The notes beneath the pieces are model-generated. The model was given only the letters and a program-made list of their open reading frames with translations, had not been told where the DNA came from and made no database searches. Shown one piece after another: positions 14,201-26,702 of a stretch of 64,000 nucleotides of DNA; position 1 is the stretch's first letter, and each line of letters begins with the position of its first letter. A program made the translations under genes and the position numbers. This DNA is from Zonotrichia leucophrys gambelii (taxonomy: Eukaryota > Chordata > Aves > Passeriformes > Passerellidae), in NCBI RefSeq assembly GCF_028769735.1, contig NC_088172.1, forward strand, positions 67,604,631 to 67,668,630. Direction: 5' to 3'.

Positions 14201-15260
14201 TTCCAGTTGCTAATTTTACAATCTTTTCAGGTCATAGTTTTTTACTAGAAGTAAAAAAGTGTTTCTATCCAGTCTAAAGACAACTTGAAACTAGCAGACA
14301 TTTTATGACAAGTCTGTTTTGATCATTTTTCATGTAGAACTTAAAGGGCAGATAAATTTTGATGACATTTTGATGGCTAAATCTTTAAAATGTGGTACTC
14401 CTTTAATTTTCTCACTATGAAATTAGAAATACTTTTTTAAGGGTCTACATTTTTCTCATTTGAACAAATTACAGAATTATATTAATGAGCTTAATTTTTT
14501 TTTAGAACATGAGGCAATCCCTGAACTAGCTTTAAAATTATCTTGTTTATTTCACACTTGTACTTCTTTATAGCTTCATTATGATCTAACTCTACAAGCT
14601 TTCACCTAAGGTTAAACAATCAACATAGTAGGGTTTTGCTTGTTTTCACCCCACTTGCTGATTATCTACTTGTCTTACTGATTTATGATAGACCTTTTCT
14701 TCTTCACTAACAAAATTCAGGATGCTCGATAAGCTGTTATTCAAGTGATTCATGTATGGGGAATTGCCTTAAGTAGCAATGATGTTCTTTGAGGTTATGA
14801 TATCCAGCAGGAGTTGCGCCTCTGGATTAAAAGGAAGGGTAATTTAAAGCAGTTTTGAGCTGTTGGGGGCTGATGTGGGTGAGGGATGTGGTGCAGCTGG
14901 TGTGAGGAACGTGGTGTAGGTGGTTGATGCTCTGCAGATGAGAGCTCTTGGTTTGTCTTCTGGTATTGCTTCCTGAAGACTTTCACAGTAAACATTTGTA
15001 AGAAATCTTAAATATTCCATCACTGATCAACACTCAAATTGCACTGCACCTCTGTTCATCACGTTCTGATACTGTGCAAAGCACAAAATAGGAGAATTGA
15101 TCTCATTTTGTACCTCTCTGAAAGAGGGCAGTGTTGTTCAGGGGGAGTTTCTTTTCTGCTGAAGCCTGGCTGCTTTCTGTGGAGAATTTACTATTATATT
15201 TAAATATGCAAAACACAAGAGAAGATGGCATATTTACAGTCATTGAAGTGGTTGCTGCTC

Positions 15261-15328
15261 CTCTTCCCCTCATATCTCATTAGAGTCATTACAGTTGTTG
15301 TTACTTCTCTTCCCCTCATATCTCATTA
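15261..15328 (+). repeat. 46-bp-spaced direct duplication
   Basis: CTCTTCCCCTCATATCTCAT at 15261-15280 recurs exactly at 15307-15326, and each copy is preceded by a GTTG(C/T)TG-like stretch. This points to a local tandem duplication with some decay between copies. Confidence 0.85.
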
Positions 15329-16197
15329 AGGCTTTTGCCCAGGAGTGCCTGTTCCCTCTATGGTAGCCTGGAGCCAAGTCCCTCAGGACAGGCTCTTCCT
15401 ATTGCTTCCCCCATAGGACAGCCCCAGCACTGCTGGGTTCACCTGCCTGTGGTCAGTCATTTTGTTTGGGAGATTTGCAAAGTGTATAATCAGATTATAA
15501 TTTTGTGAGTTTGAAAATTTATTTATGAATGTAAGGGATCTGAGATTCTGAATATTTCTTCTTTTTCTGAAATGTTTACTTGAGTTTTCTTTCTATTGCA
15601 GATATTATAAATACATTTTATCTGCAATTATTTTCATTTTGATAACTAAGTTATTAAAGCAATGGAAGCGTGCCTGTGAAAACAGTTTATACATCTAAAG
15701 TAACTTAAGTAATTCTAGTATTTGAAAATTGCATATGATTTTGGTGTTGCATAATAGTTTGTGTTGATTTTGCTGCCATTTGCAGTGAGAACACTGAATT
15801 TGGTGCTCTGTGAGACATCCCGGCTCACCTTCTTCTATCTCCTTCTAACCAGTTTCTTTATCAATATATCATCCTGCATAGCTTGGAAGTAATTTTATAG
15901 TCACAACCATAATCATGAATTCCTACCTGGCTATTTCTCCTGAGTAATGTTTCTGTGTATGCCTTCAGGGGACTTTTTGTACACAGTATCTTGTATGGCT
16001 ACACTTTGCTTCTTCTATTTTCTACAATGCAGCTCATTTTTTTGACAGGATATTGCTCTCTCTGTTCGATTTAAATTGTCATATATTCCATCAGTATGTT
16101 AAACAAAGGGATATTGATTCTTGGTGGTCTCCAGGTATTTTCTTCATATGAGGGAGTTCACACCAATAATGTAATCTATTAATGTTCTCTCTTTCAG

Positions 16198-16326
16198 GCT
16201 TAACAGATGAAAAAGTGAAGGCGTATCTTTCTCTTCACCCCCAGGTACTGGATGAGTTTGTGTCAGAAAGTGTAAGTGCAGAAACTGTGGAAAAATGGCT
16301 AAAAAGGAAAAATAACAGACAAGAAG
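16198..16326 (+). CDS. PDE10A: PDE10A coding exon, N-terminal region before GAF-A
   Basis: This exon encodes part of the N-terminal region of cAMP/cGMP phosphodiesterase 10A, which hydrolyses both cyclic nucleotides and in vertebrates is strongest in striatal medium spiny neurons. The exon is 129 nt with acceptor CAG at 16195-16197 and donor GTAAGT from 16327. It starts with two bases of a split Gly codon and ends with one base of a split Asp codon. The peptide begins [16 protein letters not shown], continues through [18 protein letters not shown] and ends KRKNNRQE. This matches, from memory, about residues 13-55 of PDE10A2, the shared exon to which the alternative first exons splice. An in-frame ATG at 16182 lies inside the acceptor tract and is probably not a real start. 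A TTTA microsatellite begins about 10 bp after the donor. Identity is very secure; the splice sites are inferred from consensus and phase. Confidence 0.96.
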
Positions 16327-16336
16327 GTAAGTGCTT

Positions 16337-16358
16337 TTTATTTATTTATTTATTTATA
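16337..16358 (+). repeat. TTTA microsatellite next to exon donor
   Basis: About five TTTA units beginning about 10 bp downstream of the donor of the PDE10A exon ending at 16326. Confidence 0.9.
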
Positions 16359-18429
16359 TTTTTTATAAGTGATTAATATTTAGCTTTGATCAGCTCATGT
16401 GAACAGCTTATTTTCAGATTTAAAAAGGAAATCTGGTTTTGGTATAACTTGAATATTATAATTTTTGTGTTTAGGTTCTGCTATTTTTGGAGGCAAAATA
16501 GGCTAACAATTTTTTAAATATTTTGAGCCTTTTGGTATTTTTATTTTGAAATATGGTGGTATTAATATTGGAAGTTTAGTTTACCCATTTTGAATTGCAA
16601 ATACTGTCTATCAACCTGTAGTGTCTATTTTGAAAACATTACTTGGTTTTCTTGGATCAAAAATTGGTAAGACTTGAATTAAAATTATCCAGTATGCCTC
16701 AGTAAATTACTGGATATAGCATCTCAAAAGTTCCTACTTGCAACATGTAATTAAGTCAAGTTTAGATAAGAATGTTGGCATTGGCATAGACATAACTCAG
16801 TGTGTCAAATTCTGGAGGTATTTCTGTTGTGTTGCTTTAGGTAAATTACCTTGCTAAATTGATGCAGAAAACTTTGTTTTGAGCCAGCTTGTGTTGACAA
16901 TGATCATAAATTTTGTAATGATCTTAAATTGGTTATTGGTGAGATTTTCTGCAAACATAAGATCCATGCAATTCTAACAATGAATTGTAATGTAACTGGT
17001 AAAATGCAAAGGAGGAAATTACCAAGAAGGTTAGGGAAGAAACACTGGTTTTGCTCAGTGGCTGATTTCTACGGTGTTTAGGGGTTTAAGTTCTAATGAT
17101 AATTCTTATTTTAAATAGAGGGGCTATTGTTACTTCCTAGAAAATAGTGTTTTCTGCAGAATTATAAAAATATAAAAAGATGGTGGACAAGGAATGAAAA
17201 AAGCTATATTGAGCCAGATTTTTGGTGGTAATTACTTCATATCACCCTAAGGTGGGAAAAATTTTTTGTTGGCTTAAAAGAGCTTACCTACCAGCAGAAT
17301 AGAAGTGTATAGCAATAGACTGTTTGCTACTTTCCTGGTAGTTTTCAAACTGCAGAACCACAGGAGGCCTTTTGTTACAATCTATAACAGCAATCAGAAA
17401 AAGAGTGTTATGAATCAGGAGAATAGGTTGTGACAATGCTTTTTGTAAAAAGATGATGAAAAATACTTTAATGTTACCAGAAATTAATACTTCTTGTTTT
17501 TATGAGCTATGTACATTTAAAAATAATAATTTTATCTAAGGTGCTTGAAATCACTGTTGGAAATCACTCCATGTTTGAAACATACTTCATAGTGTAGGTT
17601 AAGGATCTTTATGCTAAAACCAAATAAATGCTTTGGAGAATTTTTAGCTTCAAGAATCATATTTTGCTTAGTGGAATTCATTACCAGTTGCTCAAAGTTT
17701 CCAATTTTTGGGGAGAAGGCTATAAATGAAAGATAAATTTTTGTGGAAGTCCTCATTAAACTTTTTGTATCAACTGCTAAATTAAAGTGACTGCTGACCA
17801 TTATCCTAGTGAAGTTTTAATGTGAACAGGTACTACAATGGGATTTGTCTGTTTTTTTGGTATACTTTAAAAATTCTATATTATGGCTAATTTTTCCCAA
17901 ACTTGTATTCAAAGTGCAAAGCAATAGTTATGCTACCATTAGCATTTAGCTTCATTCTGTTATCATCCTACATGTCATTATGCCTTCCCTGCTACTTCCC
18001 TTTTGCTGACAGTGATCTTTAAGGTGGCCATAGTTATTACACTAAAGGCAGTCATGCAGATGGGTCTTCTTTAGTGCTGGATTTTAGATAAAAATAAGCA
18101 TAACCAGATTTAAAACTACACTTGCCAAGTAAAACAGATTAATTTGAATGCATTTTGTTTATAGAATGTACTGGATACCAATGAATTTTGTCTGTGTATT
18201 TCTTGTAGAAAGATAAAGCCTATAGTCATATAAAATATTTCTGGTAACAACATATCCTAATCTTTCAGAAAGCAATATTTCAGGAAAGAAATTTGCTAGA
18301 TGATTTGCTCATTTCATGCTATGTATGTACAAATTCTACTGCCTGAGTTATGGTGGCGTTGAGAAACAAGGGGGAGAGGATGGAACTGATCCTTTTGGTG
18401 TCAGCACGGATCTGTGGTGACTTGAAGTG

Positions 18430-18480
18430 ACTGTGTAGCTGAAGTCACTTTACATCAGTAGGGGTATAATTTTCCCTCTA
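18430..18480. repeat. Possible old amniote repeat relic
   Basis: GCTGAAGTCACTTTACATCA then GTAGGGGTATAATTT has the order of the CTGAAGTCAATGG...TTACACCAG...GGTATAATTTGGCCC-like phrase. Weak match. Confidence 0.3.
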
Positions 18481-21400
18481 TCCCTTTTGCTTCAGTCTGG
18501 TCTACTTTACAAATGCTCACATCATGTAATGTGATACAGCCGGAAAAGTGAGCTTTGTTTTTATGAGGAAGTTGCCAGGCAGGCAAAAGGCTGTTTGAGG
18601 TCTCTGGCTTAGTGTCTGTACTCTTACACGTTGGTGACGCAGAACAGTCATTAACCTATATGCAGAAATTGTGTCCTGCCTGATTTACAGACATCCAGCT
18701 GTGTGTACTCTTCAGCCAGAAGTCAGTGGGCCTGCAGCCAGGGTAGTTTATCTGAATTTCATTAGCATGAACTGAAATGTCTGATTTAGACTTAAATGAA
18801 CCAAAATTTATCTGTGACTGAGATTCACTGAATTAATTGCTGTAAATGGTTTGGGTTTTTTTTAAACCTAGATTATTAAAAAGGAAGGAAATCATTAAAT
18901 ATTACAGTGTTTAAGGTATAACTATATCCCAAAATCTAATGAGTTGAGTTCTCAGTGTGTTAGTTCTTGTATAGGTTGAAATTGATAGACTGAAATCTGG
19001 TCATGACAGGTTGATTGTGATGGTAATCTATCTGGAATTACAAGACATTTTTTGCTTTAACTTGTTCATTCCTTTTCCTGGTATATTGGAGAAAAACTTC
19101 AAAGGTAGCATTGGGAAGGAATGCTGCTTATGCTGATATTTGGGTATTCACTGCAATTTTTTGAACTCTGACTATTTTCTACTGATAAATTACATGTTCA
19201 GAACAAACCCAGGCCTTGTATTATTTCACACAGAATTTCCAAACAACTCTATTTGTAATACACAAACACTTCAGTTTTAAATTTTTGCTATCCAGATCAT
19301 GGCAGAGTAATCAGCCAGAAGGAGGTCTTTTCTTTTCCAGATGCCTAGTTATAGGACTCACTGTACTCATGAGACTTCTTCCATTGTCCTCTTTCATAGC
19401 ATTCAAGCAAAAGTGGCAGATGATTGTAGCCAGAACCATAATATTAGGAAAGCTTTAAACTCTGCTGCTGGATAGATCCTCATCTCCCAACAAATTTATC
19501 AGAAAAATATTTATAAATTCCAACCATAATTATATTATTTGAAACTTCACTTCCACGACAATAAGAGGCTAAGCACATTGATTACAAGCCAGACGTGCAT
19601 CTTTTACACTGTTGATACTGAATGTTGTGGATATCTTTCCTAATCTTTTAAATTACCTCTTATATTAAGAAGAAAGGACAAACTGTACTGACACAGAATT
19701 TCTACATGGAAAGCTGCCTATATCACTTAATAAACTCGTCACTTCCCATGGCCCTCATGTTCATCACAGTACATGACCATGTGCTTAATTACTGCTGAAT
19801 CTGGAAACATTAACAGCTGTGTACATTATTTTTTTCCAGCCAAATTTGCCAAAAAATGTATAGCTATGTATAGTGGGAATTTAAGGTGCCTTGTCATTGT
19901 TAATACAAGTGTAGTTCAGTAATTAATAAATAAAATTTAAAAAAATAATGGAAAGTAGTACATTCAGTACACAATATGACCCAGATTATACCCAAAACTT
20001 ATCATCTTTTAAGTGCAATTGACTTACTGCATTTCCAGGAACCTGATATTTCATAATTGACCTGTTAAAAAAAAAGATGAAGTAATTAGAAATTAGTTGC
20101 TTCATATAAGTATGGCCTTGCTGTAATGTTTGAACTGTACTAGGCCGCATCATTGACAATAAAGTTTCACATAAGTAATAAAAGTACAAAAAGTTATTTC
20201 TGTTGCTGCATTTTCAGGTTTTTAGATATCAGCATTGTGAGCTTTAAATTTGGCTACAGTCGTGTAAGAGACAAAGTAGTGAGTTTTTGAGAGGTGTTGA
20301 TGTGTGGCTCTATTTAGGGAGCAAGTCTGTACTTAGGTTTTTATTGTTAAGGAATACCAAAGTACATATTTCTGCATTAGATCATAGTTATTCCAATTCC
20401 ATTGTTTGCTCTTTGAATTATGTTATATATTCCTGCTTTTAAAAGGTAGTGTATAGAGGCATGTTACTTGCAATTCGCCTAAGGTTATTAAATAGGTGAA
20501 AGGATGGCTGACATGCCTTTCCATAAGCAGGGAATAGTGTATATAAAAAGATACATGTAAGGAGGATATGTGTCAGTATGTATATGCTAAAGAGATGTCA
20601 GCTTGCTGCCAAAATTACAAAGAAAAAAATGAAGCCTATTCTTGGTTTGTCAGTTTCTGAGGACTGTGCCTTTTTGCACTGACTGAGCAGAGATACCTGT
20701 TCTGCCGTGCAGGGTAGGAGCTGTAGGGGAAGGATACCCGGAATCTGGAGACTCTTACTGCTCTGATGCTCCACAGCTTGTTGCAATTCTGACTTCTCCC
20801 CAACCTAGGCCAGAGGAACTGATATGGCAACATGTTAGCAACCTCCTTGATTTATAATTAGGGTGTCTTAATATTTCCTTGATGCTGCAGACATGCTGTT
20901 TTATTCTGATGCACCCCTGCTGTGCTTATGTTTGCGACATCCAAGCAGGGCTTCTTGTTACCAAACCCTACTATTTACATATTTTGATGCCTTTCTTGGA
21001 TTTTATTTTTTAATTTTCCTCAAAATAAGACAGAAAGGTTGTATTTTCCAATTGCAACTGAAAGAATTGCTTGCTGTGTTCTTGCTCTTCATTCAGTGTT
21101 TGCCAATGGCCAATTTGATGCAAAATGTTGGTCTAGGTGGTCTTGCTGGTCTGAACCAAGGTAACTTATGATACTGACAGGTGCTATTTTCCTGGGATAA
21201 TATCCAGACTGACAAAATTTGTCTGAATTGTCAATGTTTTTATCAGAAAAATTGCAATAATGTCTGGGGGCTGTGAGGGGGATAGAATGTAAGCAAACAA
21301 AGATAGTGCAGAAGGTAATCTCACCCCTGAAGAGTTGCAGCTACACTAATTATCAAAGATTAGGAACAGGCCTGCCCTTAACAGACCACAGCTGTGTCCA

Positions 21401-21972
21401 AAAAGGATGGGTGTTGTAAAAGAGTAGGTTAGCTGGGTGAGGGGAGAGCTGTAGTTTGTTGGCTGTGGTGTGAAGGAGGAGTCAGTGCTGCCCATGAAAA
21501 ATCACTGAGAAGGTATGGGAGCTTTGCAATAAGATGACAGCAGGGAACTTTACTATGAAGAACCTCTTTCTCTGTGTATTTTGCACAGTCCTCACTTCCA
21601 TGGAGATTGACTTTTGGTAGACTTTTGTATGGCTTTTGTATCGTTTGCAGGTTGTTACCATTTCTCATGTGTCTAGAAAGTTTATGTTAGTATCAGTATT
21701 TCAGAGGCAGACCGGTGAAGGAACTTCCCAGTTCTGTGGTGGAGCTCTACGTAGGAATGCCATTTTAGTCCAGATAATGAAAATGGAATACATGTGTCAG
21801 GCATACAGAAGAAGCAAGTATCATGGGAGACTGTTGTATTGTGCCATTGCTTTTAAAATTGGTTTTATTGCTGCATCATTTCCTGAAAGACTCCGTATAA
21901 TTGTCTGAGGTGAAATGGTATATTTCCTGTGTGACCAGTCCAAATTTTTTTTTTCTCTTAATCAATTAGAAG

Positions 21973-22019
21973 AAAATCAGCTTACAAGTTCATCATAAAA
22001 TCAGCTTATAAGTTATCAT
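21973..22019 (+). repeat. 24-bp tandem duplication
   Basis: AAAATCAGCTTACAAGTTCATCAT-type unit at 21973-21996, repeated at 21997-22019 with one substitution and one missing base. Confidence 0.85.
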
Positions 22020-23190
22020 TTTGGCTGTGAAAGTGTTGAGAAGGAGTTAATGAAAAAGTTGTCCCTGTTATGTTGTTAGTCTGTTTTTTTGGACAGAAAA
22101 TGTTAAAGGATATTTAGGTAAGAAAGAATAGGATTTTTTAAAAGTATTGATAGTACAGAATTACTAAGCAGTGGCCTCTTGGTAGGTAATACTCTGGTCT
22201 TGAGTGATGATGAAGTCTTTTGTTCAACAATACAAAAAATTGCATGGTACTTTTTTTCTTTTAATTTGCTGAACAGTGTGGGAGTTTATTGTCTGGTTGT
22301 TTTGAGGGTTTTTTTGAGTGGGTCAGGTGAAGGAGGTGATTTTTCTGTTTTTCTGGACTTCTGCATATTTAGAATTGTTTAGATGGTCAGAGATTTGCAG
22401 AGGGTAATCCTTTAATGACGATATGTTTGGTCTTAGGAAGTAGACGTCATTGCTTGGTCTGAGTTCCCTCTTGAACTAATTATGTTAATCACATTATATC
22501 TAGAGCAATTATTCTCGACATGTACTTATACTAATGTTTGTTGTGTCTTTGTTAAGTTTGTATTAGGAGTGTTTATGTTTTTTCTGTCTGCTCAAAACCA
22601 CTGTTTCTCCTTACTTCTAAGCCTGGCTTCACAGAATCATTTTCTGTGCAGTACTGGTAGTTATGTTAGAAAAGAAAAAGATGTTCATTTTTGTCATTTC
22701 TCAATTTTTTGGTAAATTAGGGCTTGGTGCTTGTTTTATTATCACACTGAGAAATAAATTTTTCACTTTTCTTGTGGTGTCTCTTCAGTTTGCATTTTGA
22801 ACATTTCTAGATGATCAATATCCTTCTAGAGTGGGCAGTATAAGAGAGATAGTATTTCAGTAATGGGTTAATTAACATTATGTGCAATACAAAACCATTT
22901 TCCTCCTGTGCAAGGCAGTTCTTCTGAATGTTGTCTGGCCCTGTTGTTCTTTGTTTTCAGATTGTTTCTCTCCTGTAAACTAATTTTTGGTTTTAGAGTA
23001 AAAATAATCAAGTCAACAAGAGAAAAAAAATCTCAGTAATTGGTGGAGAGGATCCATTCTGCTGATGTATGTGGAGACTGTATACCCATGTAGCCAACAC
23101 TTTTTAATAATGATTATTTATGTCAATGTCAGCTAACCTGTTTTACCTGCATTGAAATGGAGTAGGAATGTTCCCATGGTCTGTAAGCTG

Positions 23191-23211
23191 AGAAAGAAAG
23201 AAAGAAAGAAA
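23191..23211 (+). repeat. AAAG microsatellite
   Basis: About five GAAA/AAAG units in tandem. Confidence 0.9.
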
Positions 23212-25390
23212 TAACAAGGGAATAGTCATTAACTTTTATGGGACTTTTAAATCCAAGTATAGACGTATTAATTTGATTAATCTTGGCTAGACAAGACCTG
23301 TAATCAAAGATTGACCAATAAGAATAAAAAGACAAAATGTGAAATAATTACAGATGTCAGCATTGCTTGTTCTGTCCATTAAATGAGACTTACATCTTTG
23401 AGGAAAGAGAAGTATGCAGTCGCACAGTGTGATAGTCTGTTGCACCACATGTGCACAAAGAAAGAATATTTATTCATGGGTGTTCTGTATGCAAGTAGTG
23501 AAAACTCAGTTCAGCAAAGTTCTCAATGTCTTAGCCATATATTATATATGTATAGAAATTCTGCATCTCTTTTGTATTGCAGGAAGTACAGGAAGCCCTG
23601 AGGATGAATGAAAATTCATCTTGGAGATGTCTAGTTGGATATAAATGTTAATGCCATGCTCTAAATGGATGTTTCTCATGTTTCCGTGGGCAGAAGCAAT
23701 TAATGATATTTGACTTAACCTCATATTGGCTATTAGTGAGGATTTTCAGCAGAAATTTTACTTTTGAAACTGCTCTAATGTCTTAAGGCTTTGAAATCAG
23801 GTTGCATACATAGAACAGTAAATCACACATAGTACAGGCTTATTGAAGACCAAAAAATTTTCAGCGTGTGGTTCTGTAGTGATTTAGCTAATCATGATGG
23901 TGATTCAGTTACTTCATCTTTTAAAATATCTATGATGAGATGGAATTTTAATCCAGTTCTCCTGTGTTTATCCGATCAGATTTAGTGCAGCTAATCTAAA
24001 GTGTGTACTTTTCATGGTGAGTCATAGATACTCCCCTTATTTGTCCTAGTGGCCAGTGGTAGATCAAGTTCTTTGTCCGAAAATTACTACTTCATACTCT
24101 TCGTCCTGGCAATGAAATAAATCCTGTCAAATATCTTTCAACTAGACTATAATAAACTGATTTTGGTTTTTTTTTTGTTTTTATTTTTTTGCATGTTTTA
24201 TGAACGAAAGTTAAATTATATTGCCACGTCATTCAGCAAAAGGAAGGCCTAAGTATGATTTCATTTCCATCGATTTACTTCTATACATTCCCTGATTGCT
24301 CCTTCAGGAGATTATACTCGTTTAAATATATTGTAGGAGGAATACATGTGTTACACAGAAATGAACACTGATGCCTCTGCTGAGCTGACACTGAGTTTTG
24401 TTTGTGTAACAAATATTATTCAAATACTTTGAAGGTGTCATTAAGCATGTAGACGGAAATGATGTGGTTCAAACATGTACTCACATTTCAGACACTAAAA
24501 AATCCAAAAACAAGCAAAACCACAAAATTTTGAGATGAACTCTTTTCAATGACCTTCAAAGATACAAGTATTGGACAGAAAAATCCAGATATTTGAGAAA
24601 AAATCCTCCTGAAGATTATTGAGGTTCTAAGAAATTGGAAGTGAACTATGGAATTCCTAGACAATTTTCACTACAGAGGACTTCAGTATTCTGAGAGGAA
24701 TTTTTATTTTCATAAGTTCTCTGAAAAAATGGATGCATACTAGGATAGTAAAACTGCATTTGTCCTGAAAATTAAATCCAGATGCATAGAAATTGAAAAG
24801 AATCTCATGAAGTGTCAGATTAAAAAAAAGGTTTGGTTGATCTTTGCCTCTGAGGCCTAGTTGCATGGCATGCAACATCTATGAGGCTAAACTGCTTTTT
24901 CTTCACACTCAAATATGATCTTGCATCCAAGTTACCATCTGGAGTGGTCCTGGCAGGTGTTTGTCCTCTCATCTGATCCCAAATATTGTTTTGGGAAAGT
25001 GCAGATTGGCAAGATCCACATGCTTTGAGTGCAAAGTTAATCAGGACCTGGTGATATTAGAGTCCTAATTCTACATTACTAATTGCAACCCTAATTCCTC
25101 CATTACTTTAGGCCTAGACTGAATTAGCTATTGCAACTCAAAGAGAAATGCTAGGATTACAGTGGAAAAATCTGCCATTAGAGCTTGGGAACAGAGAGCT
25201 TAGCCAGATGCAAGCAAACAGGAAGCATTATTAAGTCACTGTGGAAATTTGAGGTTAATTTGAAGTTCAGATGCTCTGTTCAGGTAATACCACCTCCTCA
25301 GGATACATAAAAGAGCAAAGGTAACCAGAGGTGTAGATGTCTTTAATCTGTATTCCTAGAAGTCCAAAAATCAAGGAAGAAAGCAAGTTG

Positions 25391-25404
25391 TTTTTTTTTT
25401 TTTT
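25391..25404 (+). repeat. Poly-T run
   Basis: Fourteen consecutive Ts in the intron. Confidence 0.85.
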
Positions 25405-26654
25405 ATGTGGATCTCTTTGTTGATACAATATATGTGATAAGCTAACAGTCCCATCAGCACAGCAGAGGGGAACATTGAACTATTTGACTAGCATCATGTG
25501 AGGCTTGGAGGAACCACTTCACTTGACTTAACAATGGTGAATAAACCTGGATAACAGTCCACTGAGTTTAATTGTGTTTAATTATTTTAATTCTTTGGGC
25601 AGTTTGAGCAAAATGTCTCACTGTCAATTATGGAAGAGGAAGAGGTTGTGTATGGTCATTTTCTCTAGTTCTAAGGGGAATGGCTCTTTTTTTCCCCTGT
25701 AGAACACCTAAAGCTCAGATGTAAGGAGGTTTTGCAGGAAATTATAATGGGTTATACAACCAGTGTCAGTTGGTGTTGAGCCAATGATAAGTATGAATTT
25801 TACTTGAAGGATTTGTCTTGTTTAAGCATCAGGATGGAAAAGCTAAAAAAGAATTGATTGCCTAATTAGGTTAAAGAACAATTTCTTCTCAGAAGAATTA
25901 TTGTTTCTGATTTTTATAAATTCTGTGAAGACATTTACATCTGCTTATCTAACTATATGACATTTGAGGATGCTTAGTTACTATCCATAGATCCTGTGTC
26001 CTTTTGTAGGAAGTTTGTTATTGTGGAAGGAGTTAACAAGGTCAGAATTTCTTGCACTGACTAGCTCATCTAGTTCAATTCAGCCACAAAAAGACCCCCA
26101 ATTCTTATAGTGATATTATCTCTTTATAAAGCCTTTCTTGCTTATTGTCTTTACACTATGATGACTTCTGTGGTGCTGCAACCAAATAGAAAGGGATTTT
26201 TTTATTCTGCAAAAGACCTGAACTCTAGCAGAAGTTTGATAATTATGACTGTAGTGATGAAGACAGTTGACAGATTTACCTTTTCCATAACAGAAGAATG
26301 AAGGGCACCCTGCAAAACAAATTGACTACAGATTTGAAACAACAGGATGTCCTTTCTCACACAACCCATGCCTAAATTATGAACCCATTAGCATAATATA
26401 TTTGAGATGTTAAAAATGTAAATGGGTTCAAAAAGTGATTAGACACATTCCGAAGAAGAAATACTTCATCAAGAGCTGTTACATACTATGATCCTGATGC
26501 AGCCTCCAGCTGAGAAAATTCATAAGCATTTGATTGCTCTGAGGACATACTGGAGTAAGTATACTCTGTACATCTGTAGTCTGTGTTTTCTCTCCTTTTC
26601 ATACAGGGTAAATTCTTCATGCTCTTTTCCTATTTCCTTTCTAAATGAGCTGTT

Positions 26655-26702
26655 ACTAGCTGTTGTCATAGGCTACTCGAGTAGCCTATGACAACAGCTA
26701 GT
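26655..26702. repeat. Perfect 48-bp palindrome, no spacer
   Basis: Two 24-bp arms are exact reverse complements with no loop. The centre is GGCTACTCGAGTAGCC, with its axis between 26678 and 26679. The symmetry stops at the next base on each side. A second copy of the central ACTCGAGTAG occurs shortly after, near 26712-26721. It lies in the PDE10A intron with no repeat family recognised around it. Confidence 0.96.

Larger units (their letters stand above)
1..16197 (+). other. PDE10A: PDE10A intron, upstream part (5' end outside window)
   Basis: Non-coding sequence upstream of the first recognisable PDE10A exon. It is AT-rich with very few CpGs, and it contains two CR1 LINE fragments (about 5618-6182 and 7893-8180), possible relics of old amniote repeats near 6411-6483 and 9553-9600, and short tandem duplications. 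It ends in a good acceptor: a pyrimidine-rich tract then CAG at 16195-16197. I saw no CpG island, no first exon of the known PDE10A N-terminal types and no convincing second gene. The open frames of 60-130 codons here lack recognisable domains. That this is intron rather than intergenic DNA is inferred from the downstream exon starting in mid-codon, which requires an upstream coding exon. Confidence 0.8.

Noticed and set aside
1..16197. Possible PDE10A first exon or promoter
   Set aside because: No sequence encoding known N-termini (such as one beginning MRIEERK) and no CpG island was found.
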